From positions 1 to 64,000 of the forward strand of contig NZ_MIJB01000029.1 of NCBI RefSeq assembly GCF_002174305.1: a stretch of 64,000 nucleotides of DNA. Direction: 5' to 3'. Shown in pieces: positions 44,673 through 53,426 of the stretch (the stretch's first letter is position 1; each line of letters begins with the position of its first letter). The position numbers and the translations under genes are program-made. Under the pieces are notes generated by a model. It made no database searches, was not told the origin of the DNA, and saw only the letters and a program-made list of their open reading frames with translations. The DNA comes from Aeromicrobium sp. PE09-221 (GTDB lineage Bacteria > Actinomycetota > Actinomycetes > Propionibacteriales > Nocardioidaceae).

Positions 44673-44689
44673 TCTGAATGGGATTCAGA
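44673..44689. promoter_or_regulatory. Perfect palindrome TCTGAAT-GGG-ATTCAGA
   Basis: Seven-bp perfect arms around a 3-nt centre, directly beside the DtxR-like box upstream of the IrtAB-like genes. Size and symmetry fit a TetR-family operator, and a TetR gene ends this operon. No direct evidence of binding. Confidence 0.5.
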
Positions 44690-44843
44690 TTATCGCCCAC
44701 GGCCTCTACCCGCAAGTCCAGGGTGCGGGGTACGACGAGCCCCGGAGCGCCGCCCTCCAGTCGCCGCTGACCGAGTGTGCGTGGGTCTGTGTCTGTGCCC
44801 GCGCCTCCTCCGGCGCGTCACGCGTCATCGGTAGGCTCGGGGA

Positions 44844-45014
44844 ATGGATCTGCGCACCGTGTTCTTCGGGGTGGTGATCGGACTCGCCGTCGGTCTCCCG
44901 CTCTGGGTCGCGACCGACATGGCGATCTTCCTGTTCGGCGGACTCGCGGCCGGGGTAGGGCTCAGCCTCGCGTTGACCTGGTCGCCGGAAGATCACGATC
45001 GCGGCGAGCGCTGA
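44844..45014 (+). CDS. 56-aa two-helix membrane protein
   Basis: Reads M-D-L-R-T-V-F-F-G-V-V-I-G-L..., with two hydrophobic segments (~5-22 and ~26-46) separated by a short turn and a charged SPEDHDRGER tail. TAGGCT lies 6 nt before the ATG (44832-44837), the leaderless promoter layout repeated across this window, which supports it as a real gene. Function unknown. Confidence 0.65.
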   Translation: MDLRTVFFGVVIGLAVGLPLWVATDMAIFLFGGLAAGVGLSLALTWSPEDHDRGER

Positions 45015-45024
45015 GCCCGATTCG

Positions 45025-47415
45025 TCACCACCAGGTGTCGTCGAAGTCGACGATCACCTCGCCGTCCTCGATCGAGATCGACCCGTCGAGGGAGAACTCG
45101 ATCTCCTCTGGCTCGGGATCCTCGTCGAAGGGCCGCGGATTGGGCCGTATCGTGATGACCGCCTCCTCGCTGCGGAACCCACCGAGTTCGAGCATCTCGA
45201 AGCCTTCGGGCTGCGTAGTGACCGTGAGCTCGGCGAGATCGGTATCGCGGACGGCGTAAGGGCACACGTCGTCCATATTGGTGGGCGGGGTGGCGCACTG
45301 CTCGACTCGCGCCCGGACCTCGTCGAGCACCGCTTCGCGGAGCGCGTCGCTCGGCTCGGCGGTCACCGCCGCCTCGGCCGCGACGCCGGGAAGGACGCGG
45401 AGTGTCACGGGCTCGGTGCTGACGTAGTCGGATTCGGGCGCGGTGACCTCGTAGATCCCCGGATAGGCGTAGAGTTCGGCGCCGTACTCACCCGATCCGA
45501 AGAGGCCCGAGCTCTCGTCCAGTGCCACTTCGGCGTCGCCCACCCGCACCGAGTCCTGGGAGTCGCTGCCCAACATCACGGGCACCAGCAGCGGCTCGTC
45601 CAGTCTCCAGGTATCGAGGAGCCCGAAGCGCTTCTCGCCTCCGCGGACCTCGAAGGTGTGCTCGAACCGTTCGCCATCGAGGGACAGCGTCGCGGTCACG
45701 GTGGCCGAATCGCTCCCACGGTCGTCGACGCGGACCTCGCCCACCTCGAGCAGCGTGGCACCGTTCATCGCCTCGTCGTTCAACAACACGCGCTGCCCGG
45801 AGGCGATCCCCGGATCGACCATCGAGCCGGCTCCCTCGGCGTCGCCGTCGGCCAGCAGCGTCAGATACTCCTCGACGACCCCGGCGGGACTGCGCTGGGA
45901 GTTGAGGATCGAGACCGTCGCGAAGAAGCCGGCGATCAACAGTGCCACGCCCGCGACGACGCCCGCGCCGATGACGAGTCGCCTCTTGGTGCGGGGGTCC
46001 ATCGGCTCCGGTGCTGTCGCGGTGCCGCTGGGCGGCTGCGCTGCCGTCGGCAGCACCACGGTGGACTCGCTATCGGCCGCCGGGGATTCTGCCGCAGCGG
46101 CTGGGAGCACCGCTGTGTTCTCGACGTCCCCGGCGTCCGGATCGGTGCTGGTGGACGGGCCGTGCAACCAGCGCGCGGTCGCCGTTGATCCCGCCAGCAA
46201 CGCCGTCAACCGGGGGGAGAGGGCGTAGGCGACGGCCGGAGCGAACTCGGCGCCCACCGAGATCAACCCGGCGGCGATCGCCACGGTGAACGGCGTCCAC
46301 CAAGCCAGTCCGATACCGGCATGGCCGAACCCGCCGGCGGACATGCGGATGCCCGTTGCCAGCGCCGCCAGCAGGATCCAGATGAACAGGGTGATCGTGG
46401 GCAACTGCCAGGTCCGCGACCAGACGGGCACCGACGATCGCTCGCGCCGCACGCCGAGCCGCACGGCAGCCACGGCGAACAACACCGCCGCCAGCGCGAT
46501 GAGCCAGGCTCCGTGACCGCCGGCGAGGTCCCACGCCCAGCCGATCTGCGTTGAGGTGCCGGACTCTGACAGCGTCACGGCCCCGAGATGGCCCATCGCG
46601 ACGACGGCGGCGACCAGATTGCCCACCAGCGGGGGGATGGCGAGCAGGGTGATCGCCTGATCGTCGCGGATCAGGGCGATCGCCGTCGCCACCACGGCGA
46701 CGGCGCCGAAGACGACGAGCCAGAGAGCGTGCAGGCGTACTGCCTCGCGCAGCGCGGCGGCGATGGCATTTGGCCGGGGACGCGTGGCGGCGCGCCGGCC
46801 GGTGCTGGCGCCTACCACGACGACGAGGACGGTCACGAGCCACGTCGTGAACCATCGTGGGCGGGCGGAGAACTCCCCGAAGAGGTCGAGCTCGGCGGCG
46901 CCCACCGAGGCGAAAGCGGTCAGCACCGTCAGTGCCGTGGCCGCCACGACCGCCTCGACCGCGGTGCGGGCCCCGCGGCCGATAGCGGCGAGTCCTCGTT
47001 CGTGCGAGGTCGAGCGGCGCGTGAGCACATGCACCGCTGCCCAGGTGGCGAGCAGACTTCCGAGGGAGAACACCGTCGCGCTGACGGTGGAACCGAAGAC
47101 TCCCACCGAGATGCCGGCGCCGAGCGCCATGCCGGCGAAGGTCAGTACACCGCCGAAGACCGTGCCGGCCGAGGCCAGGTCGCCGACGGGTGCCACGAGT
47201 GCGATCGTGTAGAGGACTCCGGAGACGAGGGCCGTCGCGAGGACCGCGGCTGTCACGACGCCGAGCCGCGTGAGACCGGCGGGCGACCGCAGCCAGGGCA
47301 TCAGGGTGGCGAGGCTCTCCGCACTCTCGGGACTCAGCACGGACGGAGCCGCGGCCGGGTCGGGGGACACGGTCGGGTGAGATGGACGCTGATCGTCCGA
47401 AGTCGCATCGGTCAT
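45025..47415 (-). CDS. Large multi-span membrane protein with extracytoplasmic C-terminal domains
   Basis: 796 aa. Residues ~45-400 contain about ten hydrophobic segments. After an acidic, Ala/Pro-rich cytoplasmic or linker stretch comes one further helix (~485-505), then a ~290-residue soluble region beginning SPAGVVEEYLTLLADGDAEGA, a pattern seen in DUF4878/lumazine-binding-like or TcaA-like extracellular domains. The last third is acidic beta-rich sequence. No family is firmly recognised. ATG 47415 is chosen; the frame is open 27 codons further with poor sequence. Convergent with the small membrane gene. Confidence 0.7.
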   Translation of the reverse strand: MTDATSDDQRPSHPTVSPDPAAAPSVLSPESAESLATLMPWLRSPAGLTRLGVVTAAVLATALVSGVLYTIALVAPVGDLASAGTVFGGVLTFAGMALGAGISVGVFGSTVSATVFSLGSLLATWAAVHVLTRRSTSHERGLAAIGRGARTAVEAVVAATALTVLTAFASVGAAELDLFGEFSARPRWFTTWLVTVLVVVVGASTGRRAATRPRPNAIAAALREAVRLHALWLVVFGAVAVVATAIALIRDDQAITLLAIPPLVGNLVAAVVAMGHLGAVTLSESGTSTQIGWAWDLAGGHGAWLIALAAVLFAVAAVRLGVRRERSSVPVWSRTWQLPTITLFIWILLAALATGIRMSAGGFGHAGIGLAWWTPFTVAIAAGLISVGAEFAPAVAYALSPRLTALLAGSTATARWLHGPSTSTDPDAGDVENTAVLPAAAAESPAADSESTVVLPTAAQPPSGTATAPEPMDPRTKRRLVIGAGVVAGVALLIAGFFATVSILNSQRSPAGVVEEYLTLLADGDAEGAGSMVDPGIASGQRVLLNDEAMNGATLLEVGEVRVDDRGSDSATVTATLSLDGERFEHTFEVRGGEKRFGLLDTWRLDEPLLVPVMLGSDSQDSVRVGDAEVALDESSGLFGSGEYGAELYAYPGIYEVTAPESDYVSTEPVTLRVLPGVAAEAAVTAEPSDALREAVLDEVRARVEQCATPPTNMDDVCPYAVRDTDLAELTVTTQPEGFEMLELGGFRSEEAVITIRPNPRPFDEDPEPEEIEFSLDGSISIEDGEVIVDFDDTWW

Positions 47416-47561
47416 AGCGGACGTGACCCTACTAGAACCCGACGACGGTCTCACCTGTCGCGCGAGTATGTCGGTGCGGGCCTCTATCGTCGTCACCGCC
47501 GGGGACGTGTCCCGGTCGTAGATGGCGGCGCAGCGGTGAGACCGTCGCGGAGAGGTGGAGC

Positions 47562-48005
47562 GTGACCGGTTACGAGTTCTCGAGCGACCCGGAGCGGGTG
47601 GACCGTGCGCGCGTCCACGGTTGGCTGTCCGAGCTCTCCTACTGGGCCGAAGGCCGCGACCGCACCGTGACCGACACGGCCTTCGACGGGTCCCGCCTCT
47701 TCGGGCTCTACGACACCGATACCGGGGAGCAGGCGGCGTTCTGCCGTGTGGTCACCGATGGTGCGACCTTCGCCTGGCTGGCGGATGTCTTCGTCGACCC
47801 CGATCGCCGAGGCGCCGGCCTCGGTCACCGGCTCGTGGCGGAGGTGTTGGTCGTCCTCGAGCCGCTGCGGTTGCGACGGGTGCTCCTCGCGACCGCCGAT
47901 GCACACCGCCTGTACGCCCGGCACGGCTTCGCTCCGCTGCCCGATCCCGAGCGCTTCATGGTGCGCCCCGGCACCCCCGTCACGTCCTCGGCGACAACCG
48001 GTTGA
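47562..48005 (+). CDS. GNAT-family N-acetyltransferase
   Basis: 147 aa GNAT fold. The acetyl-CoA loop is seen as VFVDPDRRGAGLGHRLV, and the C-terminal LATADAHRLYARHGFAPL is typical. GTG start has GGAGAGGTGGAG just upstream. Substrate unknown. Monocistronic. Confidence 0.85.
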   Translation: MTGYEFSSDPERVDRARVHGWLSELSYWAEGRDRTVTDTAFDGSRLFGLYDTDTGEQAAFCRVVTDGATFAWLADVFVDPDRRGAGLGHRLVAEVLVVLEPLRLRRVLLATADAHRLYARHGFAPLPDPERFMVRPGTPVTSSATTG

Positions 48006-48104
48006 GGGGCCCGCGGTCGCACCGTTTCGGCGGGGCCACCGGGGCACCGAGACACCGCGGAGCTTGCTAGGTTGGAGGGCGACCGAATCTTCGAAGGGGA
48101 GTCC

Positions 48105-49502
48105 ATGTCCAACCGCTTTGACGTCGTGGTGCTCGGTGCCGGCCCCGGCGGCTATGTGGCCGCGATCCGCGCCGCCCAGCTCGGCAAGTCCGTCGCGATC
48201 ATCGAGAGCAAGTACTGGGGCGGCGTGTGCCTCAATGTCGGCTGCATCCCGTCCAAGGCGCTCCTTCGCAACGCCGAGCTCGCCAATATCGTCAACCACG
48301 AGGCCGATGTGTTCGGCATCAGCGGTGACGTCTCCTTCGACTTCGGCAAGGCCTTCAGCCGCAGTCGCGAGGTCGCCGAGGGGCGCGTCAAGGGCGTGCA
48401 CTTCCTGATGAAGAAGAACAAGATCACCGAGTTCGACGGCCGTGGCACGTTCACCGGACCGAACTCGATCGAGGTCGCGCTCAACGACGGCGGCACCGAG
48501 ACCGTCGAGTTCGACAACGCCATCGTCGCCACCGGCTCGCGCGTGCGGATGCTCCCCGGCGTCGAGAAGTCCGACAACGTGCTCACCTACGAAGAGCAGA
48601 TCATGCGCGAGGATCTCCCCGGATCCATCGCCATCGTCGGCGCCGGCGCCATCGGCATGGAGTTCGCCTATGTGCTGCGTGCCTACGGCGTCGACGTCAC
48701 CATCATCGAGTTCCTCGATCGCGCGCTCCCCAATGAGGATCCCGAGGTCTCCAAGGAGATCACCAAGGCCTATAAGAAGCTCGGCATCCCGATCCTCGCC
48801 TCCACCAAGGTCGAAGAGGTCACCGACAACGGCGATGACGTGACGGTCCGCTATTCGGGCAAGAAGGGGGAGGAGACCATCACTGTCGACCGCGTCCTCG
48901 TCTCGATCGGCTTCCAGCCGAATGTCGAGGGTGTCGGTCTGGACGCCGCGGGCGTCGAGCTCACCGACCGCGGCGCCATCGCGATCGACGAGCGCATGCG
49001 CACCAATGTGCCGCACATCTACGCGATCGGCGATGTCACGATGAAGCTCCAGCTGGCTCACGTGGCCGAGGCGCAGGGCGTCGTGGCTGCTGAGACCATC
49101 GGCGAGGCCGAGACGATGGAGCTGGGCGACTACCGGATGATGCCGCGCGCCACCTTCACCACGCCCCAGGTCGCATCCTTCGGCCTCACCGAGGAGCAGG
49201 CCAAGGAGGAGGGCCACGACGTCATCGTCGCCAAGTTCCCCTTCACCGCCAACGGCAAGGCGCACGGTCTCGGCGATGCCACCGGCTTCGTCAAGCTCAT
49301 CGCCGACAAGGAGCACTACGAGCTGCTCGGTGGCCACCTCATCGGTCCCGATGTCTCCGAGCTTCTCCCCGAGCTGACCCTCGCGCAGAAGTGGGACCTG
49401 GGCGCCCTCGAGCTGGCCCGCAATGTCCACACCCACCCGACCCTCAGCGAGGCCCTTCAGGAGGCCTTCCACGGCCTCGTCGGCCACATGATCAACTTCT
49501 GA
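48105..49502 (+). CDS. lpdA: Dihydrolipoyl dehydrogenase (E3)
   Basis: 465 aa flavoprotein disulfide reductase: FAD motif [17 protein letters not shown], redox disulfide in [16 protein letters not shown]-binding [10 protein letters not shown], second FAD motif HIYAIGDVT and active-site His-Glu in [13 protein letters not shown]. Regenerates lipoamide for 2-oxoacid dehydrogenase or glycine cleavage complexes. ATG 48105 follows GGGGAG; the frame is open 11 codons earlier. E1/E2 genes are not adjacent. Confidence 0.93.
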   Translation: MSNRFDVVVLGAGPGGYVAAIRAAQLGKSVAIIESKYWGGVCLNVGCIPSKALLRNAELANIVNHEADVFGISGDVSFDFGKAFSRSREVAEGRVKGVHFLMKKNKITEFDGRGTFTGPNSIEVALNDGGTETVEFDNAIVATGSRVRMLPGVEKSDNVLTYEEQIMREDLPGSIAIVGAGAIGMEFAYVLRAYGVDVTIIEFLDRALPNEDPEVSKEITKAYKKLGIPILASTKVEEVTDNGDDVTVRYSGKKGEETITVDRVLVSIGFQPNVEGVGLDAAGVELTDRGAIAIDERMRTNVPHIYAIGDVTMKLQLAHVAEAQGVVAAETIGEAETMELGDYRMMPRATFTTPQVASFGLTEEQAKEEGHDVIVAKFPFTANGKAHGLGDATGFVKLIADKEHYELLGGHLIGPDVSELLPELTLAQKWDLGALELARNVHTHPTLSEALQEAFHGLVGHMINF

Positions 49503-49517
49503 CCCGACCCGGTCCAG

Positions 49518-49630
49518 AACCCGTTGAGTGTGACGTTTGGACGGTGATTTCGACACAATCACCGTCCAAACGTTCCCCCGAGCACTTCGCAGAGCTCCGT
49601 GCAGGGTGGTGCCCCCACACTCAACGGGTT
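49518..49630. repeat. Hairpin family copy 2, right arm split by a 42-nt insertion
   Basis: Left arm AACCCGTTGAGTGTGACG... (49518-49547) is the same repeat as at 3.5 and 60.3 kb. The complementary right arm begins at 49559, is interrupted after CCGTCCAAACGT (49573), and resumes at 49616 with CACACTCAACGGGTT. The 42 nt between (49574-49615) occur in neither other copy. Located between convergent lpdA and the BtuF-like gene. Confidence 0.8.
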
Positions 49631-49632
49631 CG

Positions 49633-50382
49633 TCAGGTCAGCAGGGACTCGAGCTCGTCGCGGGCGGTGAGCAGGCTGGGGCCGTACCAGGTGAGGGACC
49701 GGCCCGAGCACAGCACCGTGCGCACCGTCGAGAAGGCCTCGGGACCGTCCTCGGCCGTGAAGACATAGGGCTCGTCGGGCAGCAGCACGAGGTCGATGTC
49801 GGCGCGGTCGATCTCGCTCAGGTCGACATGCGGGTACCGGTCCTCGTGCTTCTCGAAGACATTCTCCAGACCGAGCCGCGCCATGACATCGCCCGTGAAC
49901 GTCGATGATCCGACCACCATCCACGGGTCGCGCCACACGGCGACCGCCGCCCTTCCTCGAGGTGCGGAGGCCGGGGTCGCCCACGCCTGCTCGGCCTCGG
50001 CGAGCCACTCGGGGACACCCCAGGACAGTCCATCGGTGAACAGCCGACGCATGGAGGCGAAGGCCTCGTCGAGGGTCTCGATCCGCGTGACCCACACCGG
50101 GATCCCCTCCGCGCGCAGTCGCTGCACGTCGAGCTCACGGTTCTCCTCCTGGTTCGCGACCACGAGATCGGGACGCAGGGAGGAGATGAGATCGAGATTC
50201 GGGTTCTTGGTGCCCCGGACGCGCGTGACGTCCAGTCCGGCGGGATGCGTGCACCAATCGGTGGCGCCGACGACGGCATCCGGCTCGGTCACCGCCATGG
50301 CCTCGGTGAGCGACGGGACCAGGCTCACCACGCGGCGCACGGGTCGGCGGGTGATCAGCTCGGCTCCCAAATCGTCTCGCAT
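49633..50382 (-). CDS. Helical-backbone metal receptor (BtuF/cobalamin-binding-like), no signal peptide
   Basis: 249 aa with two-lobe TroA/BtuF-type pattern ([13 protein letters not shown] at the N-terminus, [15 protein letters not shown], then [12 protein letters not shown]). There is no signal peptide or lipobox; the start is supported by TAGGCT 6 nt before the ATG (leaderless layout). Stand-alone cytoplasmic members are common in actinobacteria and their job is unclear. A corrinoid or metal-chelate ligand is only a family guess. No permease or ATPase is adjacent. Confidence 0.8.
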   Translation of the reverse strand: MRDDLGAELITRRPVRRVVSLVPSLTEAMAVTEPDAVVGATDWCTHPAGLDVTRVRGTKNPNLDLISSLRPDLVVANQEENRELDVQRLRAEGIPVWVTRIETLDEAFASMRRLFTDGLSWGVPEWLAEAEQAWATPASAPRGRAAVAVWRDPWMVVGSSTFTGDVMARLGLENVFEKHEDRYPHVDLSEIDRADIDLVLLPDEPYVFTAEDGPEAFSTVRTVLCSGRSLTWYGPSLLTARDELESLLT

Positions 50383-50445
50383 GGCTCCAGCCTAGAAGTC
50401 GTGGCCCAGCAGATGGCGGACGGTACAGAACGCAACACCCGGTCC

Positions 50446-50570
50446 GACGGAGGATGTGCATCTGTGGTTACTACGGCCACCGTGGATGCTCATGCTCCAT
50501 GCGCGGGCGACGGAAGATGTGCATCTGCGGTTGCCCCAGCAACCGCGAAAGCTCAGCCTTCGTGGGCAAC
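50446..50570. repeat. Tandem diverged palindromic units (intergenic repeat, locus 3)
   Basis: Two units beginning GACGGAGGATGTGCATCTGT and GACGGAAGATGTGCATCTGC, 63 nt apart, each with an inner inverted repeat (GTGG...CCAC; GCGGTTG...CAACCGC). Same two-unit plan as 1327-1461 and 28939-29067 but diverged in sequence. Located between the divergent BtuF-like gene and menB. Confidence 0.55.
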
Positions 50571-50627
50571 GCAGAGCGACAGAAACCGCGGGCGCGGGTC
50601 ATCGGTCGATCATCTAGTCTGAGCGGC

Positions 50628-51458
50628 ATGAGTGCTGCGATCGACTGGAATGCCTCGGGGGACTACTCCGATATCCGCTATGAGACCACGAGCGACGGGA
50701 TCGCCAAGATCACCATCTGCCGTCCCGAGGTGCACAATGCGTTCCGGCCGCAGACGATCCGGCAGATCTCGCATGCGCTGAACGTCGCACGTGAGGACGA
50801 GGGGATCGGTGCGATCATCCTCACCGGCGAGGGCGACAAGGCCTTCTGCTCCGGCGGCGATCAGCGGGTGCGGGGAGATTCGGGTTACAAGACCGATGAG
50901 GGCGCCACCGGCCGCTTCGATGTGACCGACCTGCACGTGCAGATGCGCCGCACCCCCAAGCCGATCGTGGCGGCGGTGGCCGGGTGGGCGATCGGCGGCG
51001 GCCATGTGCTGCACCTCGTCTGCGACCTCACCATCGCGGCGGACAACGCCCGCTTCGGGCAGGTCGGCCCGAAGGTCGGCTCCTTCGACGGCGGCTACGG
51101 TGCGAGCGTCCTCTCCGATCTCGTCGGGCCGAAGAAGGCCAAGGAGATATGGTTCCTATGCCGCCAGTACGACGCGCAGGAGGCTCTCGAGATGGGGCTG
51201 ATCAACACGGTCGTGCCGCTGGCCGAACTCGAGGCGACCGCCGTGGAGTGGTGCCGTGAGATGCTGGAGCGCTCGCCGTGGGCCATCCGGCTGTCGAAGA
51301 TGAGCTTCCATGCGGCCGAGGACGGTTATGCCGGGATCCAGCAGCTCGCGCACGACGCCAACCTGCTGTTCTACGGCCAGCCGGAGGCCCAGGAGGGACG
51401 CGACGCGTACAAGGAGAAGCGCGCGCCGGACTTCTCGCAGTTCCCCCGCCGTCCCTAG
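50628..51458 (+). CDS. menB: 1,4-dihydroxy-2-naphthoyl-CoA synthase (MenB)
   Basis: 276 aa crotonase-fold enzyme. MenB-specific blocks: [15 protein letters not shown] (oxyanion region), [11 protein letters not shown], and [11 protein letters not shown] with the Asp typical of MenB, plus the C-terminal [15 protein letters not shown]. Closes the second ring in menaquinone synthesis from o-succinylbenzoyl-CoA. ATG 50628 has TAGTCT 7 nt upstream (leaderless layout). The frame is open another 58 codons through the repeat element and would give a Cys-rich extension, which I reject. No other men genes are nearby. Confidence 0.93.
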   Translation: MSAAIDWNASGDYSDIRYETTSDGIAKITICRPEVHNAFRPQTIRQISHALNVAREDEGIGAIILTGEGDKAFCSGGDQRVRGDSGYKTDEGATGRFDVTDLHVQMRRTPKPIVAAVAGWAIGGGHVLHLVCDLTIAADNARFGQVGPKVGSFDGGYGASVLSDLVGPKKAKEIWFLCRQYDAQEALEMGLINTVVPLAELEATAVEWCREMLERSPWAIRLSKMSFHAAEDGYAGIQQLAHDANLLFYGQPEAQEGRDAYKEKRAPDFSQFPRRP

Positions 51459-51663
51459 CACGCCGGGGTGGCGGTAGCTGGCTAACCTCACCTCGTGCCC
51501 GGCGGTAGGCCAGCAACCTTATGGAGGCGGGGCCCAGTGGGGTGACGGGTTACCTCTACTCGTGAGGTGAGGTTGATGAGGTACCGCCACGGGCCGAGGG
51601 GTTGCAGCGTGCCCCCGCACTGGTCCGTTCGGGCTAATGCGGGGGCGCCGACATGGCCAGGCG
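51459..51663. other. Structured non-coding stretch upstream of the amino-acid ABC operon
   Basis: No gene is seen. AACCTCACCTC (51484-51494) pairs with GAGGTGAGGTT (51564-51574). GCCCGGCGGTA (51497-51507) pairs with TACCGCC-AC-GGGC (51582-51594), giving crossing, pseudoknot-like or alternative pairings. A third perfect hairpin, GCCCCCGCA/TGCGGGGGC (51611-51646), looks like a terminator. Because the operon's likely promoter lies after all of this, it could be a separate small RNA or a repeat relic. Confidence 0.5.
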
Positions 51664-51691
51664 TTGGCGATAGGTACCTGATCCCTAGAAT
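51664..51691 (+). promoter_or_regulatory. Promoter of the amino-acid ABC operon (TTGGCG-16-TAGAAT)
   Basis: -35-like TTGGCG at 51664-51669 and -10-like TAGAAT at 51686-51691 with a 16-nt spacer. The ATG lies 7 nt after the -10, so transcription would begin at or next to the start codon (leaderless). Confidence 0.65.
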
Positions 51692-51698
51692 ATTGCCC

Positions 51699-52568
51699 AT
51701 GCGTTCCCCCCGAATCCTCGGTCTGTCGGCTGCCGCGGGCGTGCTCGTGCTCGCCTCCGCCTGCTCGCCCGCCGACGACAATGACAACGACTCCGCCTCT
51801 GCCACGCCCGGTGAGGGCGAGTGCTCGGTCGACAGCCTGCCGGTCAAGAACGACGGCACCCTGACCATCGCCACCGATGACCCGGCCTTCGAACCCTGGT
51901 TCGCCGACAACGACCCCAGCAACGGCGAGGGCTACGAGGGCGCGGTCGCCTATGCGGTCGCCGAGGAGCTCGGCTTCGCTGCCGAGGACGTCGAATGGGT
52001 CGTCGTGCCCTTCAACTCCTCGTATCAGCCCGGTGCCAAGGACTTCGACTTCGACATCAACCAGATCTCGATCAGCGAGGACCGCGAGCAGGCCGTCGAC
52101 TTCTCCGAGCCCTACTACTCCGCCGCTCAGGCGATCCTCACACTCGAGGACTCCGAGTTCGCCGGCGCCACTAGTCTCGAGGAGTTCGCCGATGCCCGCC
52201 TCGGCGCCCAGATCGGCACCACCTCGCTCACCGCGATCGACCAGATCGGACCGTCGACCGAGCCGCTCGTCTACGACGACACCGTCAAGGCGGCGCAGGC
52301 CCTCGAGAACGGTCAGGTCGACGCGATCGTGGCCGATCTGCCGAGCGCCTTCTACCTCACCGCCGCTGAGATCGACGGCTCCGCGATCGCCGGGCAGTTC
52401 CAGCCCGAGACCGGAGAGTCCGAGGAGTTCGGCCTGCTGATGGAGAAGGGCAGCGAGCTCAAGCCCTGCCTCGACGCCGCCATCGTCGAGCTCCGGGACA
52501 ACGGCACCCTCGACGACATCGAGACCGAGTGGCTTTCAGAGTCCGCCGACGTCCCTGAGCTGCAGTGA
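51699..52568 (+). CDS. Amino-acid ABC transporter substrate-binding lipoprotein
   Basis: 289 aa, family 3 solute-binding protein. Lipobox ASAC after a short signal peptide. Conserved FDFDINQISISEDREQAVDFSEPYY block and the typical two-lobe pattern. Probably takes up a polar amino acid (PAAT type); the ligand cannot be told. ATG 51699 is supported by the promoter geometry. Overlaps the permease start (GTGA). Confidence 0.88.
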   Translation: MRSPRILGLSAAAGVLVLASACSPADDNDNDSASATPGEGECSVDSLPVKNDGTLTIATDDPAFEPWFADNDPSNGEGYEGAVAYAVAEELGFAAEDVEWVVVPFNSSYQPGAKDFDFDINQISISEDREQAVDFSEPYYSAAQAILTLEDSEFAGATSLEEFADARLGAQIGTTSLTAIDQIGPSTEPLVYDDTVKAAQALENGQVDAIVADLPSAFYLTAAEIDGSAIAGQFQPETGESEEFGLLMEKGSELKPCLDAAIVELRDNGTLDDIETEWLSESADVPELQ

Positions 52569-53425
52569 CCTCGACCCCACCCCGGGCGGACCGCGTGCTC
52601 AGCGCGCGCCAGCTCGAACGCAACGCCTACCGGATCCGCCAGTCGCGGCGGCGGGCGACGATCGCGGCAGTGTCCACGATCGTGGTGCTCGGCCTGCTGG
52701 TGCTCGTCGTGGTCAATGCCCCGGGGTGGGAACGGGTGCGCCTCACCTATTTCGACTGGGGACACGCCAAGGAGTCGTTCCCCAAGATCCTGGACGCGTT
52801 CTGGCTCAATATCCGGCTGTTCCTGACGATCGAGCTGTTCGTCCTGGCGGTCGCGCTGCTGATAGCCGTGATCCGGGTGATCCCGTCGCCCGCCCTGATG
52901 CCGCTGAAGATCATCGCGGCCCTCTATACCGACGTCTTCCGCGGTATCCCGACCCTGCTGATCGTCCTGCTGGTGGGCTTCGGGGTTCCGGCGCTGAACC
53001 TCAATGGGATGCCGACGAGCCTGTTCTGGCTCGGCGTCATCGCCCTCACTCTGAGCTACGGCGCCTATGTGGCCGAGGTGCTGCGCGCGGGGTTGCTCTC
53101 CATCCATCCGACACAGTGGGCCAGCGGTCGTGCGCTCGGGATGAGCTATCGGCAGACCCTGCGGCACATCGTGCTGCCGCAGGCGGTGCGACGGGTCTCG
53201 CCGCCGCTCATCAACGACTTCGTGGCCCTGCAGAAGGACACGGCACTGCTGTCGACCATCGGGCTGGTGGAGGCTCTGCGTGCCGCGCAGGTGTACTCGG
53301 CCTCGACCTTCAACTTCACGTCGCTGTGCGTCGCGGCGGTCTTCTTCATCGTCGTCACCATCCCGCTCGCACGGTTCACCGACTGGCTGACCATCCGATC
53401 GCTGCGTCGCGAGAACGGAATCTGA
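52565..53425 (+). CDS. Amino-acid ABC transporter permease
   Basis: 286 aa HisM/GlnP-type permease with about five or six helices. Conserved FRGIPTLLIVLLVGFG and the EAA-like loop EVLRAGLLSIHPTQWASGRALG. Forms the membrane channel with the following ATPase. GTG start overlaps the binding-protein stop. Confidence 0.9.
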   Translation: MTSTPPRADRVLSARQLERNAYRIRQSRRRATIAAVSTIVVLGLLVLVVVNAPGWERVRLTYFDWGHAKESFPKILDAFWLNIRLFLTIELFVLAVALLIAVIRVIPSPALMPLKIIAALYTDVFRGIPTLLIVLLVGFGVPALNLNGMPTSLFWLGVIALTLSYGAYVAEVLRAGLLSIHPTQWASGRALGMSYRQTLRHIVLPQAVRRVSPPLINDFVALQKDTALLSTIGLVEALRAAQVYSASTFNFTSLCVAAVFFIVVTIPLARFTDWLTIRSLRRENGI

Positions 53426-53426
53426 C

